A DNA stretch of 64,000 bases from Rhizobium brockwellii (lineage in GTDB: Bacteria; Pseudomonadota; Alphaproteobacteria; Rhizobiales; Rhizobiaceae), in contig NZ_CP053439.1 of the NCBI RefSeq assembly GCF_000769405.2, forward strand, positions 558,001-622,000, given 5' to 3'. The position numbers and the translations under genes were made by a program. The notes under the pieces are model-generated. The model was not told where the DNA came from and ran no database searches. It saw only the letters and a program-made list of their open reading frames with translations. Below are positions 28,804 to 38,529 of this stretch, one piece after another (within the stretch, counting starts at the first letter, position 1; each line of letters starts with the position of its first letter).

Positions 28804-29546
28804 GGTTTCAATCCTGCCAGAAGGAATTCCTGATTGCCGTCGCCGCCGGAAATCGGGGAGGGGATGAGGCCGAGGCTTTTCCAGCCCATATCCTCGACGA
28901 ACCAGCGCTCCAGTTCTGCAGCGACGGCGGGAGCAGACGAAGGGTCCTTCAGCATCCCGCCCTTGCCGATCGCCTCGCGCCCGGCCTCGAACTGCGGCTT
29001 GACCAGCAGCACGGCGACAGCGCCGGGTTCGGCGATCTCAAGGGCCGGCGCGAGCGCCAGTCTCAGCGTGATGAAGGAGACGTCGGAAACGATGAAGGTG
29101 GCGGGATGGTCGATATCGTCGGCCGTCAGGTTACGGGCGTTGAGGCCTTCTTTGTTCGTCACCCGCGGATCGCCTGATATGCGCGGGTGCATCTGCCCAT
29201 GGCCGACATCGATCGCGGTGACATGCGCAGCACCGCGCTGCAGCAACACCTCGGTAAAGCCGCCGGTGGAGGCACCGACATCGAGACAGTGATGGCCGGC
29301 AGGATCGAGCCGGAAATGATCGAGGGCAGCGGCAAGCTTCAGTGCGGCGCGCGAGACATAGTCCTGCGCCGGGTCGTCGATCTCGATTGCCGCGTCTGCG
29401 CCAAACAGCGCGCCGGCCTTCGTGACCACCTGGCCGCCGATCCTGACAGTGCCGCGCTGCACGGCGTCGCGGGCGCGTGAACGGCTGGCAAAGAGGCCGA
29501 GAGAGACGAGAAGCTGGTCGAGGCGTTGGGTGTTTTGATCTGACAT
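28800..29546 (-). CDS. tlyA: TlyA family rRNA 2'-O-methyltransferase
   Basis: 248 residues from ATG 29546. N-terminal S4 RNA-binding domain (about 6-65) and an FtsJ-like SAM methyltransferase domain starting CLDVGASTGGFTEVLLQRGA (about 86-105); the K-D-K-E-type residues fall in the ASRAALKL, SDVSFI and KPQFEAGRE segments. TlyA enzymes methylate 2'-O of cytidines in 16S and/or 23S rRNA and are often mislabelled hemolysin. It overlaps rlmD by 4 bases. Upstream on this strand, the usual neighbour dxs lies 3.5 kb away, separated by two rightward genes. Confidence 0.92.
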   Translation of the reverse strand: MSDQNTQRLDQLLVSLGLFASRSRARDAVQRGTVRIGGQVVTKAGALFGADAAIEIDDPAQDYVSRAALKLAAALDHFRLDPAGHHCLDVGASTGGFTEVLLQRGAAHVTAIDVGHGQMHPRISGDPRVTNKEGLNARNLTADDIDHPATFIVSDVSFITLRLALAPALEIAEPGAVAVLLVKPQFEAGREAIGKGGMLKDPSSAPAVAAELERWFVEDMGWKSLGLIPSPISGGDGNQEFLLAGLKP

Positions 29547-29678
29547 CGGCTGTGCATGACCGGCAAAGCCGCCGGTTGCAAGCATTTTGTTCCCAAGACC
29601 GTCATTGACCCTCAAAAGCTTTCGGCGATAATCCCACCGCGGCGATCGCGGGGCGTGCCGCAGACACGGGGGTGTTCC

Positions 29679-30674
29679 ATGCTGAAGCTCTTCACTCTTC
29701 TTGTCGCGGCAGGGATTGCATCGCCCGCGCTCGCGAACGACACCATGGCCGAGGTCAAGACCGGCGGGCTGATCTTTGCCCAATCCGACGATGTCAGCAT
29801 GGCGGAAGAGGATCTTTTCATCTCCGCTTCGGAAGTGCGTGTCGACTACGTCTTCGAGAACAGCTCCGACAAGGATGTCGAAAGCCTGGTCGCCTTTCCG
29901 ATGCCTGACATAACAGGTCAGGTCGACAACAATTCCGCCATCTCCGATTATGACAGCGATAATTTCCTGCATTTCTCCACCGTGCAGGATGGCAGGCCGA
30001 TCACCGCCAAGCTGCAGCAACGCGTCGTCTCGCTCGGCATCGACGTGACCGACGAGTTCGCCAAGCTAGGCATCCCCGTCCTGCCCTATAGCCAGAAGAC
30101 GACCGAGGCACTTGCCAAGCTTCCCGAAACCGTCCGCAAGGACTGGATCGCCCGCGGCCTCGTCTATCCCATGGCTGCCGGCGATGCCGGGGTCGATCTC
30201 GTGCCGCTTTGGACGCTGCGCTCGACCTATTGGTGGCGCAGCACCTTCCCGGCGAAGAAGAAGGTCAGCGTCGAGCACCGTTACAAGCCTGCCGTCGGCG
30301 GCACGGTGGCCATCAGTTTTCTCGAAGGTGGCGAGCCGAAGGGGGAGCGTTTCGACGAATATTCCCGCAAATACTGCCTCGACGGAGATTTCGTCAAGGT
30401 TGCCCAGCAGCGTGTGCGGGAAGCCGAGGCCGGGGGCGCCAACTATACCGAAAGCTGGATCTCCTATGTGCTGTCGACCGGCGCCAACTGGGCGGGGCCG
30501 ATCAAGCGTTTCCAGCTGACGATCGACAAGGGCAAGCCCGGCAGCCTCATCAGCTTCTGCGGCAGCAACGTTCAGAAGATCGGTCCGACCACCTTCCGGA
30601 TGACAGCCGAGGATTTCGATCCCGCAAAGGATTTCGACATCCTGATCCTCAATCCTCCGGAAACGGCACAATAA
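29679..30674 (+). CDS. DUF4424 domain secreted protein
   Basis: 331 residues starting at ATG 29679. A signal peptide is evident (LKLFTLLVAAGIASPALA, cleavage after residue 20). The mature protein has the DUF4424 pattern: DTMAEVKTGGLIFAQSDDV at the start, EDLFIS-x(3)-VRVDYVFEN, and repeated Trp/Tyr-rich strands (STYWWRSTFPA, about 185-195). Probably periplasmic; function unknown. Transcribed opposite to tlyA from a 130-bp divergent region. Confidence 0.87.
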   Translation: MLKLFTLLVAAGIASPALANDTMAEVKTGGLIFAQSDDVSMAEEDLFISASEVRVDYVFENSSDKDVESLVAFPMPDITGQVDNNSAISDYDSDNFLHFSTVQDGRPITAKLQQRVVSLGIDVTDEFAKLGIPVLPYSQKTTEALAKLPETVRKDWIARGLVYPMAAGDAGVDLVPLWTLRSTYWWRSTFPAKKKVSVEHRYKPAVGGTVAISFLEGGEPKGERFDEYSRKYCLDGDFVKVAQQRVREAEAGGANYTESWISYVLSTGANWAGPIKRFQLTIDKGKPGSLISFCGSNVQKIGPTTFRMTAEDFDPAKDFDILILNPPETAQ

Positions 30675-30893
30675 TCCGCAGGCTCGGCCGCTGTTGCGGT
30701 GCACAAATTTAAACAAATTTAAAGCCTGCCCGGATAGGTTCAGCGTGATTGCAGCGGTTCATCCGAACTGCTCGGCGCCATGAAGGCGCAAGCGCTTCCA
30801 CGCCGATCATGTTCTCAGGGTCAAACATACCGGCGGTTGCGTCTCGCGCGACCTGCCTCTCGCCGCGTCGACTGTCGTCAGGAGAAATCACCG

Positions 30894-32831
30894 ATGTCCG
30901 CCAAAAACATATCCTTGAACGGTAAACTTGCGGCCACGTTCGCAGCCCTCATTCTCATTTTCGTCGCCATTTCCGCTTTTGTTTATTCCAAGGCGACGGC
31001 GTCTGCGGCTGCTTCTGCCGAGCAGGAAAAGTCCGAGCTGCTCGTTAACCAGATCGACGATGCGCTGCAGGCAATGCTCGAGCAGGCCGTCAATCTGCGC
31101 GGCTTCATCCTCTTCCGCAGCGACAGCACCTATGGCGATGTCTTTGCCAACCGCGAGCGCATGCTGAAGGCGATTGCCGCTGCCAAGCAGACGGCGGCCG
31201 GCGAACCGCAGCTGGTCGAGATGATCGACGGCATGCAGAAGGCAGCCGACCTCTATTTCCATGAACTTGCCGAGCCGCAGACCAAGGCGCGCAAGGAAAC
31301 CGACATGCCGATCGAAGAGGTCGTCAAGATCGGCGTCAACGCCACCAAGGGCCAGCTCGACGGTTTCCGCCAGGCCTCGGCCAAGATCAAGGCCACCGCG
31401 CGTGAAAAGTCGAACGCGCTTGCCGAGATCCGCGCCGATGCCAACAGCGATCTGAAGACGACGCTGCTTGCCGGCGGCATCCTCGCCTCGCTTGCAGCTG
31501 CCGTTCTCGCCTGGCTGATGTCGCGCACCATCGTCCGTCCGGTCGTCGGCATGACTGCGGCCATGGATCGCCTCGCCGGCGGTCAGAACGACATCGAGGT
31601 TCCGGCTACCGACCGCGGCGACGAAATCGGCCGCATGGCTCAGTCGGTTCTGGTCTTCAAGCAGGCGGCGATCGAGAAGCTGCGCCTTGCCGGCGAAACC
31701 GACCGCATGCGCGACGACGCCGAACGCCAGCGCCGTGCCGGCGACGAGCAGAAGGCGCGCGAGGAAGGCGAGATCCGCTATGCCATCGACGCCTTGGCGG
31801 GTGGCCTTGCCGAGCTTGCCAATGGCGATATGGCCGGTCGTATCCAGACGCCGTTCGCGGCCCAATATGACAGCCTGCGCAATGACTTCAACCATGCCGT
31901 CGAAAAGCTGCAGGCGGCACTGCAATCGGTCGGCCGCAACGCTTCGGCGATCAATGCCGGCGCCGGCGAAATCCGCTCGGCAGCCGACGATCTTGCCCAC
32001 CGCACCGAGCAGCAAGCTGCCGCCGTCGAACAGACCGCCGCAGCGCTCGAAGAAGTGACGACGACCGTCCGCGACAGCGCCAAGCGCGCCGAGGATGTCG
32101 GCAATCTTGTCGAGCGCACCCGCCTGGGCGCCGAGAAATCAGGCGAAGTCGTCCGCAAGGCGGTCTCCGCCATGCAGCAGATCGAGAAGTCCTCGGGCGA
32201 AATCTCCAACATCATCGGCGTCATTGACGACATCGCCTTCCAGACCAACCTTTTGGCTCTGAACGCCGGCGTCGAAGCAGCGCGTGCCGGCGAAGCCGGC
32301 AAGGGTTTTGCGGTCGTCGCCCAGGAAGTGCGCGAGCTCGCCCAGCGCTCGGCGAAGGCCGCCAAGGAGATCAAGGCGCTGATCACCACCTCGGGCGAAC
32401 AGGTCGTTGCCGGCGTCGGCCTCGTCGGCGAAACGGGCAAGGCGCTGGAGGTCATCGTCTCCGAGGTGCAGGAGATCAATCACCACGTCAACGCCATCGT
32501 CACCGCCACCCGCGAACAGTCGATCGGCCTGCAGGAGATCAACACCGCCGTCAACAACATGGACCAGGGCACGCAGCAGAACGCGGCCATGGTCGAGGAG
32601 CAGACCGCGGCCAGCCATGCGCTCGCCCAGGAGGCAAACGCCCTCGACGAACTGCTGCGCCAGTTCAAGCTCGGCCAGGCTGCCCCGGCGCCGCGCGCTG
32701 CCGTCGCCGGCACCAACGCCCGGCCGGTCGCCTCTCCGGCCCACGCCCTGACCCGCACCGTCGCCAAGGCCTTCGGCGGAAGACAGGCAACTGCTGCGGC
32801 GACCGTTCAGGAAGAGTGGACGGAGTTCTGA
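30894..32831 (+). CDS. Methyl-accepting chemotaxis protein with CheR-binding tail
   Basis: 645 residues from ATG 30894 (AGGAGA upstream); the frame is open 38 codons further without family features. Membrane spans at about 11-33 and 188-208 enclose a helical periplasmic domain of CHASE3-like or 4-helix type ([14 protein letters not shown] near 64). HAMP follows (210-262), a linker, then the signalling domain with tip near 444-480. The protein ends EEWTEF, matching the x-aromatic-x-x-aromatic pentapeptide that tethers CheR and CheB in other bacteria. This tail is absent from the other two receptors here. Confidence 0.94.
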   Translation: MSAKNISLNGKLAATFAALILIFVAISAFVYSKATASAAASAEQEKSELLVNQIDDALQAMLEQAVNLRGFILFRSDSTYGDVFANRERMLKAIAAAKQTAAGEPQLVEMIDGMQKAADLYFHELAEPQTKARKETDMPIEEVVKIGVNATKGQLDGFRQASAKIKATAREKSNALAEIRADANSDLKTTLLAGGILASLAAAVLAWLMSRTIVRPVVGMTAAMDRLAGGQNDIEVPATDRGDEIGRMAQSVLVFKQAAIEKLRLAGETDRMRDDAERQRRAGDEQKAREEGEIRYAIDALAGGLAELANGDMAGRIQTPFAAQYDSLRNDFNHAVEKLQAALQSVGRNASAINAGAGEIRSAADDLAHRTEQQAAAVEQTAAALEEVTTTVRDSAKRAEDVGNLVERTRLGAEKSGEVVRKAVSAMQQIEKSSGEISNIIGVIDDIAFQTNLLALNAGVEAARAGEAGKGFAVVAQEVRELAQRSAKAAKEIKALITTSGEQVVAGVGLVGETGKALEVIVSEVQEINHHVNAIVTATREQSIGLQEINTAVNNMDQGTQQNAAMVEEQTAASHALAQEANALDELLRQFKLGQAAPAPRAAVAGTNARPVASPAHALTRTVAKAFGGRQATAAATVQEEWTEF

Positions 32832-32863
32832 GAACGGAACCTTCGCAGGGACGTTAAATGAAG

Positions 32864-32894
32864 AGGGCGGTGCAGTGATGCGCCGCCCTTTTTT
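32864..32894 (+). terminator. Intrinsic terminator after chemoreceptor
   Basis: AGGGCGG (32864-32870) pairs with CCGCCCT (32883-32889), 12-base loop, followed by six Ts, 33 bases after the chemoreceptor stop. Confidence 0.8.
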
Positions 32895-32916
32895 ATTGGA
32901 TGGACCTGCCGGGCAG

Positions 32917-33038
32917 CCCCCTCATCCGCCCTACGGGCACCTTCTCCCCGAGGGGAGAAGAGGCAATCGAGACGTTGCCGCAAATCTCTTCTCCCCAGCG
33001 GGGAGAAGGTGCCGGCAGGCGGATGAGGGGGCCACACA
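32917..33038. repeat. GC-rich palindromic mosaic repeat (RIME-like)
   Basis: Two inverted units: CCCCTCATCCGCCC...CACCTTCTCCCCGAGGGGAGAAG and CTTCTCCCCAGCGGGGAGAAGGTGCCGGCAGGCGGATGAGGGG. Together they make an almost symmetric element of about 120 bp filling the space between the chemoreceptor and the convergent dxs gene. The same core occurs at 22592 and 60254. Confidence 0.75.
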
Positions 33039-33059
33039 GCACGCCCTCACATATCTCAC

Positions 33060-34976
33060 CTATCCCGCAACACCAACCGCAACACCACGTCCCAGCGCCT
33101 TGAACACCGTCGATACGATGCCGGCGCGGTCGAGGCCGGCGTGGGCGTTCATGGCTTCGGGCTTGGCCTGTTCCATCCAGATGTCAGGCATGACGAGCGA
33201 GCGCAGCTTCAGGCCGTTGTCGAGCAGGCCTTCGGTGGCGAGGAAGTGCATCACATGGCTGCCGAAGCCGCCGATCGAGCCTTCCTCGACGGTGATCACG
33301 ATCTCGTGGTGGCGGGCAAGCTGGCGGATCAGGTCGCGGTCGAGCGGCTTGGCGAAACGCGCATCGGCGACCGTCGTCGAAAGCCCCGCGGCGTCGAGAT
33401 CCTCGGCGGCCAGCAGACAATCGGCAAGCCGTGTGCCGAAGGAAAGCAGCGCCACCTTGGTGCCTTCCTTGACGATGCGGCCCTTGCCGATCTGCAGGAT
33501 TTCGCCGCGCGCCGGCATGTCGACACCGACGCCTTCGCCGCGTGGATAGCGGAACGAGATCGGCCCGCCATCATAGGCGACAGCCGTGCGCACCATATGC
33601 TTGAGTTCGGCCTCGTCGGCCGCCGCCATGACCACGAAGCCGGGCAGGGTGGTGAGGAAGGCGGTGTCGAAGGAACCGGCATGGGTCGGCCCGTCGGCGC
33701 CGACGAAACCGGCACGGTCGATCGGGAAACGCACCGGCAATCCCTGGATCGCCACGTCATGCACGACCTGGTCGTAGGCGCGTTGCAGGAAGGTGGAATA
33801 GAGGGCCGCGAATGGCTTGTAGCCTTCCGCTGCCAGGCCGGCGGCGAAGGTCACGGCATGCTGTTCGGCGATGCCGACGTCGAAACAGCGCAACGGAAAG
33901 GCCTCGGCGAGCTTGTCGAGGCCGGTACCATTCGGCATGGCGGCGGTGATGCCGACGATCTTGTCGTCGAGGGTGGCTTCCTGCACCAGCGCTTCGGCAA
34001 AGACGCTGGTATAGCTCGGCGCATTCGGCTTGACCCTTGCCTGGGCGCCGGTGATGACGTCGAATTTGTTGACACCGTGATACTTGTCGGCCGCGGCTTC
34101 CGCCGGCGGATAGCCCTTGCCCTTCTGGGTGACGACATGGATCAGCACCGGTCCGCGCCCATTGTCGCGCACATTGCGCAACACCGGCAGCAGGTGGTCG
34201 AAGGAATGCCCGTCGATCGGGCCGATATGGTAAAAGCCCATCTCCTCGAACATCGTGCCGCCGGTGACGTAGCCGCGAGCATGCTCGACGGCGCGGGTGA
34301 TTGCCCGGTCGATATTCTTGCCGAGGTAGGCCGTCAGCTTCTTGCCGAAGTCACGGAAGCCCATATAGGTGCGACCCGAGGCGAGGCGGGCAAGATAGGC
34401 GCTCATTGCCCCTGTCGGCGGGGCGATCGACATGTCGTTGTCATTGAGAATGACGATGAGGCGGGCATCGAGGGCACCGGCATTGTTCAGCGCCTCATAG
34501 GCCATGCCGGCCGACATCGCCCCGTCGCCGATGACGGCGATGACGCGGCGGTCCGATTTGTCGAGGTCGGCGGCAATCGCCATGCCGAGGCCGGCCGAGA
34601 TCGAGGTCGAGGAATGTGCCGCGCCGAAGGGATCATATTCGCTCTCCGCCCGGCGGGTGAAGCCGGACAGCCCGTCTTCCTGGCGCAGCGTCCGGATACG
34701 GTCACGCCGGCCGGTGAGAATCTTGTGCGGATAACATTGATGGCCGACATCGAAGATCAGACGATCATCAGGTGTGTCGAAGACGCTGTGGATGGCGATC
34801 GTCAATTCGACGACGCCGAGACCGGCGCCGAGATGGCCGCCGGTGCGCGACACCGCATCGATCATTTCGTCCCGGACTTCGCGGGCAAGCTGCGGCAGGT
34901 CGCGATCCTCGAGCTTGCGCAGGTCGGCGGGATAGATGACCTGGTCGAGCAGGGGGGTCTTCGGCAGTTGTGTCAC
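33060..34976 (-). CDS. dxs: 1-deoxy-D-xylulose-5-phosphate synthase
   Basis: 638 residues, the standard length. A thiamine-diphosphate enzyme that condenses pyruvate and glyceraldehyde-3-phosphate, the entry to the MEP isoprenoid pathway. Visible motifs: [14 protein letters not shown] (about 79-92), the ThDP motif [18 protein letters not shown] (about 149-166), [14 protein letters not shown] (about 286-299), catalytic-Glu region [15 protein letters not shown] (about 364-378). In many Alphaproteobacteria dxs sits between xseB and tlyA; here it is still downstream of xseB but two genes intervene on each side. Confidence 0.97.
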   Translation of the reverse strand: MTQLPKTPLLDQVIYPADLRKLEDRDLPQLAREVRDEMIDAVSRTGGHLGAGLGVVELTIAIHSVFDTPDDRLIFDVGHQCYPHKILTGRRDRIRTLRQEDGLSGFTRRAESEYDPFGAAHSSTSISAGLGMAIAADLDKSDRRVIAVIGDGAMSAGMAYEALNNAGALDARLIVILNDNDMSIAPPTGAMSAYLARLASGRTYMGFRDFGKKLTAYLGKNIDRAITRAVEHARGYVTGGTMFEEMGFYHIGPIDGHSFDHLLPVLRNVRDNGRGPVLIHVVTQKGKGYPPAEAAADKYHGVNKFDVITGAQARVKPNAPSYTSVFAEALVQEATLDDKIVGITAAMPNGTGLDKLAEAFPLRCFDVGIAEQHAVTFAAGLAAEGYKPFAALYSTFLQRAYDQVVHDVAIQGLPVRFPIDRAGFVGADGPTHAGSFDTAFLTTLPGFVVMAAADEAELKHMVRTAVAYDGGPISFRYPRGEGVGVDMPARGEILQIGKGRIVKEGTKVALLSFGTRLADCLLAAEDLDAAGLSTTVADARFAKPLDRDLIRQLARHHEIVITVEEGSIGGFGSHVMHFLATEGLLDNGLKLRSLVMPDIWMEQAKPEAMNAHAGLDRAGIVSTVFKALGRGVAVGVAG

Positions 34977-35070
34977 GGGCGGGCGCTCTTTCTTGCTTTT
35001 CCTTGTTCCGCTTTATTCGATTAGATTGCGGCAAAACAAGTGCATTTCAGGAACCGAAGGTTTTTACCTT

Positions 35071-35162
35071 AGAGCATGGTGCCGAAAAGTGTGAGCGGTT
35101 TTCGGATAACATCATGCTCCCACTATTAAAGCATGGTGCCGAAAAGTGTGAGCGGTTTTCGG
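35071..35162. repeat. Two adjacent copies of a rhizobial palindromic repeat
   Basis: AGCATGGTGCCGAAAAGTGTGAGCGGTTTTCGG occurs at 35073-35105 and again at 35130-35162; the first continues into ATAACATCATGCT, completing the outer GCATG/CATGC arm. CCGAAAA/TTTTCGG is the inner stem. Same family as the 19334 and 21749 repeats with compensated base changes in the stem. Lies between the pirin stop and the dxs start. Confidence 0.8.
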
Positions 35163-35188
35163 CGGAGATCCAGCTCTATTTCTTCAGT

Positions 35189-36112
35189 TTAGCCTTCCGG
35201 CAAAGGCACGAATTCCTCTTCGTCACCGGGAACGATATCGAAGCGGCCGGTGCGCCATTCCTCCTTGGCCTGTTCGATCCGCTCCTTCGAGGAAGAGACG
35301 AAATTCCACCAGATATAACGTTTCGAATTGAGCGCCGCACCGCCGAAGAGCATCAGGTGGCAGCCGTCGCGGCCGGCTTCCAGCGTGATCTGATCACCCG
35401 GCCGGAAGACCAGCAACTGGTCGGCGGCAAAACGGTCGCCTGATATGACGACCTCGCCCGAGAGCACATAGACGGCGCGCTCTTCGTGGCCGGCGCCGAA
35501 GGGAAATTTGGCGCCCGGCTGCAGGTCGAGATCGACATAGAGCGTGTCGGAGAAAACACCGACCGGCGATGTCATGCCTTCGAACGAGCCGATGACCACG
35601 CGCCCGCGCACGCCTGCCGTCTCGATCAGCGGCATGGCGGATTTTTCCGTATGGGCGAAGGCGGGATCGATCTCCTCCTTGTCGTCGGGCAGCGCCAGCC
35701 AGGTCTGCAGCCCTGACATCAGCAGCGGATGGCCGCGCAGATTGTCGGGCGTGCGCTCGGAGTGCACGATGCCGCGGCCGGCCGTCATCAGGTTGATGTC
35801 GCCGGGACGGATGACCTTTTCGGTGCCGAGGCTGTCGCGATGGCGGATCTCGCCGTCGAACAGATAGGTGACCGTCGACAGCCCGATATGCGGATGCGGC
35901 TTGACGTCGAGTGCCTCGTCCGGCTTGAGGATCGCCGGTCCCATACGGTCGAAGAAGATGAACGGCCCGACCAGCCGCCGCTGTCGGCTGGGCAGCGCGC
36001 GGCGCACCTGGAAACCGCCGATATCGCTGGTGCGCGGGATGATCAGGCTCTCGATCGCATCGCAGGCGAAGGCATCGCCGGGCAGGGGATCTTTACCGGG
36101 AAAGAAGGACAT
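35189..36112 (-). CDS. Pirin family protein
   Basis: 307 residues, bicupin. N-terminal motifs FIFFDRMGPA (about 51-60) and HPHIGLSTVTYLFDGEIRHRDS (start about 73) carry the metal-binding His and Glu residues; a C-terminal cupin has GHEERAVYVLSGEV (about 221-234). Pirins bind iron and some have quercetin 2,3-dioxygenase activity; others act as redox-sensitive regulators. It lies 88 bases downstream of the SDR gene on the same strand, separated by a hairpin at 36172-36193, and upstream of dxs. Confidence 0.9.
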   Translation of the reverse strand: MSFFPGKDPLPGDAFACDAIESLIIPRTSDIGGFQVRRALPSRQRRLVGPFIFFDRMGPAILKPDEALDVKPHPHIGLSTVTYLFDGEIRHRDSLGTEKVIRPGDINLMTAGRGIVHSERTPDNLRGHPLLMSGLQTWLALPDDKEEIDPAFAHTEKSAMPLIETAGVRGRVVIGSFEGMTSPVGVFSDTLYVDLDLQPGAKFPFGAGHEERAVYVLSGEVVISGDRFAADQLLVFRPGDQITLEAGRDGCHLMLFGGAALNSKRYIWWNFVSSSKERIEQAKEEWRTGRFDIVPGDEEEFVPLPEG

Positions 36113-36171
36113 TGGGATCTCCGATCGCTACAGGGCCGCGCGTCATCGCCCACAGATAGCGCCTGGAGCGC

Positions 36172-36193
36172 CGCGCGTCCAATCGGACGCGCG
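36172..36193 (-). terminator. Hairpin after the SDR gene
   Basis: CGCGCGTCC (36172-36180) pairs perfectly with GGACGCGCG (36185-36193), loop AATC, just beyond the SDR stop on the minus strand. No T run follows, so termination efficiency is uncertain. Confidence 0.45.
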
Positions 36194-36200
36194 TCGGGGC

Positions 36201-36968
36201 TCAGATTGCGGTGAAGCCGTTGTCGACGAAGAGATGGGCGCCGTTGACGAAGCTCGACTCGTCGCTGGCCAGATAAAGCGCGGCACGCGCCACATCTTCG
36301 GGCTCGCCGATCCGCCCCTGCTGGGCGGCAATGGCGGCGTCCGAAACGTCGACGCCGAGCGCCTGCAGGTCGGCCACCTCGCGCAGGCCATGCGGCGTGC
36401 GGATGAAGCCGGGGCAGACGGCGTTGCAGCGGATGTTGCGATCGCGGAATTCGACCGCGATGGCGCGGGCAAACATATGCACCGCCCCTTTGGTCGTGTC
36501 GTAAAGCACTTCCATCGGCGTGGCCGCGACCGCCGAGATCGACGAGGTGCAGACGATCGACCCGCCGCCGCTTGCAATCATCTTCGGCAGCACGGCCTTG
36601 GTCATCAGAAACATCGAGCGCACGTTGACGGCGTGCAGCCAGTCCCATTCCTCGACGGTTGTTTCGAGAAACGGTTTGATGACGATCGTGCCGGCATGAT
36701 TGAAGAGCACGGTCACCGCGCCGTAGCGTTCTTCGACGCCGGCGACGGCGGCATTGACGGCGGATTCGTCCGAGACATCGGCCGTCCAGCAATAGGCCTC
36801 GCCGCCGGCATCACGGATGGCCTGGACGGTCTCGGCGGCTGCATCGCCATTGCGGTCGATGATCGCAACACGCGCGCCTTCCGCCGCAAAAAGCTTCGAG
36901 GCGGCACCGCCCATGCCGGTCGCGCCGCCCGAGATAATGGCGATCTTGCCCTTCAACCTGTCCGTCAT
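36201..36968 (-). CDS. Short-chain dehydrogenase/reductase
   Basis: 255 residues, classical SDR. Nucleotide-binding GGATGMGGA (about 14-22) followed by acidic ADVSDES (about 63-69, NAD-type preference possible), the catalytic region NHAG (about 89-92, usually NNAG), Ser in SSIS (about 141-144) and Y-x(3)-K in YDTTK (about 155-159), then the NAVCPGFIRTP segment. Substrate unknown. Eighty-six bases downstream of xseB and followed by pirin; this pair interrupts the common xseB-dxs order. Confidence 0.92.
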   Translation of the reverse strand: MTDRLKGKIAIISGGATGMGGAASKLFAAEGARVAIIDRNGDAAAETVQAIRDAGGEAYCWTADVSDESAVNAAVAGVEERYGAVTVLFNHAGTIVIKPFLETTVEEWDWLHAVNVRSMFLMTKAVLPKMIASGGGSIVCTSSISAVAATPMEVLYDTTKGAVHMFARAIAVEFRDRNIRCNAVCPGFIRTPHGLREVADLQALGVDVSDAAIAAQQGRIGEPEDVARAALYLASDESSFVNGAHLFVDNGFTAI

Positions 36969-37054
36969 TCCGCTGTCCCCTCACTGTTTTGCAAAGGGAT
37001 CATAGATCGGTCCGAAGCCGATAGCCAAGCATCTTCAAAAGGGAGTTTGCTGCC

Positions 37055-37312
37055 TCAGGCGCCGTCGAGCGGCTCGACGCCCTGCGGCTTGCCGGCGCGG
37101 TCGAGCCGGATCTTCTCGATGCGGTTTTCGGCGGCCGAAAGCAGCGTTTCGCAATGTTTCTTCAGCGCTTCGCCGCGCTCATAGATCTCGATCGATTCAT
37201 CCAGCGCCACATCGCCGCGTTCCAGCCGGGCGACGATGCTTTCGAGTTCGGCGACCGCCTTTTCGAAGGAAAGGCCGGACACCTCAGGCTTGGCGCTGTC
37301 AGTCATTCTCAA
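37055..37312 (-). CDS. xseB: Exodeoxyribonuclease VII small subunit
   Basis: 85 residues, the usual length. The motif [24 protein letters not shown] (positions about 14-37; helix-turn-helix pair) followed by [18 protein letters not shown] is diagnostic. XseB associates in several copies with XseA to degrade single-stranded DNA. xseA is not in the window. Its ATG overlaps the stop of the HDAC-like gene (ATGA at 37309-37312), so the two are translationally coupled. Confidence 0.95.
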   Translation of the reverse strand: MRMTDSAKPEVSGLSFEKAVAELESIVARLERGDVALDESIEIYERGEALKKHCETLLSAAENRIEKIRLDRAGKPQGVEPLDGA

Positions 37313-38244
37313 CCCTTCATCATTCTCAGAATATGCATGCCCGCCGATTCGGCGAGTCCCTCGAGATCATAACCGCCTTCGAGCAGGCTGACGACCCGGT
37401 TCTTCGCGTACCGGTCCGCCAGTTCCAGCACGCGCCCGGTCGCCCAGTCGAAATCCTCACCGGTCAGATTGATCTGCGCTAAGGGATCGCGGTGATGTGC
37501 GTCGAAGCCGGCGGAGATGATGATGAGATCCGGCCGGAAATCGTCCAGGGCGGGCAGCACGCGCGATTTGAACGCCTCGCGGAAGTGGTCGCTGCCAACA
37601 TTTGGCGACAGCGGCGCGTTGACGATGGTGTTGTGCGTGCCCTTCTCATCCTTGGCGCCGGTGCCGGGATAGAGCGGCATCTGATGCGTCGAGCAGAACA
37701 GCACCGAAGCATCGTCCCAGAAGATATCCTGCGTGCCGTTGCCGTGGTGCACGTCCCAGTCGACGATGGCGATGCGCTCGGCGCCATGCGTCTTCTGCGC
37801 ATGACGGGCGGCGATCGCCGCATTGTTGAAGAAGCAAAAACCCATCGCCGTCATCTTCTCGGCATGGTGCCCCGGCGGGCGGGCAGCGACGAAGACATTG
37901 TCGGCCCGGCCGGTAAAGACGTCGTCGACCGCCGCCATCGCCCCGCCAATGCCGGTCAGCGCCGCCTGCAGGCTCTTGCTGCTGGCATAGGTATCGGCTT
38001 CGATCTGGTTGATCTCGCCCTCTTCCTCGGGAATCTCCCGCATGACGGCGATGAGATGTTCTTCGGGATGGGCAAGCAGCACCGCATCCTCATTCGCCTG
38101 CGGCGCCTGCCGGCGCTCCAGCCGCTCGAAGTTCGGATGTTCCAGCGCGACATTGATGGCGCGGATCCTGTCGGATCGCTCCGGATGGCCAGCGGGCGTC
38201 ACATGTTCCAGGAAGATCGGGTGTTCATAAAGACGGGTGCTCAT
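37309..38244 (-). CDS. Histone deacetylase superfamily (acetoin utilisation-type) hydrolase
   Basis: 311 residues. Class II HDAC-like amidohydrolase fold with Zn ligands in [15 protein letters not shown] (Asp and His, about 167-181) and [12 protein letters not shown] (Asp, about 257-268); the catalytic His pair is in RPPGHHAEK (about 127-135). Bacterial members deacetylate polyamines, proteins or small acetylated metabolites; the target here is unknown. First gene of the leftward HDAC-xseB unit with 4-base overlap. This gene pairing with xseB is common in Rhizobiales. Confidence 0.92.
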   Translation of the reverse strand: MSTRLYEHPIFLEHVTPAGHPERSDRIRAINVALEHPNFERLERRQAPQANEDAVLLAHPEEHLIAVMREIPEEEGEINQIEADTYASSKSLQAALTGIGGAMAAVDDVFTGRADNVFVAARPPGHHAEKMTAMGFCFFNNAAIAARHAQKTHGAERIAIVDWDVHHGNGTQDIFWDDASVLFCSTHQMPLYPGTGAKDEKGTHNTIVNAPLSPNVGSDHFREAFKSRVLPALDDFRPDLIIISAGFDAHHRDPLAQINLTGEDFDWATGRVLELADRYAKNRVVSLLEGGYDLEGLAESAGMHILRMMKG

Positions 38245-38424
38245 GAAGACACTCTATCGGTCGCTTATGTCATGTGCCACAGCAGATGGGGCATCGCCTG
38301 ACGATTTCAACAAGCGCTCTTGCCGTGCCGTCCGGACGTTCGCAGTATCGCAATTGCCTCATTGTGCCGTTTCCGTCGAACAACCCGTCCCGACAGCGCC
38401 GCATCTTTTCAGAGGGCAAAGGAT

Positions 38425-38494
38425 ACTGTAACACTTTGAACTATTGCGTAATTCTATCTTTAAATCGGTTCCGGTATAAGCAATTATGCAGTAG
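38425..38494. repeat. Dispersed rhizobial repeat (copy 2)
   Basis: Starts TACTGTAACACTTTGAA and contains TTGCGTAATT ... AATTATGCA arms (38445-38453 with 38482-38490, one G-U pair) around ATCGGTTCCG. Homologous to 11385-11455. It ends at the GTAGTG just before the thioesterase gene, so it forms part of that gene's upstream region. Confidence 0.7.
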
Positions 38495-38529
38495 TGTTGC
38501 CATGGGAACTCTGTAAGGCAGATCTGTTG

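Noticed and set aside
33141..35024. A 627-codon open frame antisense to dxs
   Set aside because: Shadow of a strongly conserved gene; residue composition is that of reverse-complemented GC-biased codons.
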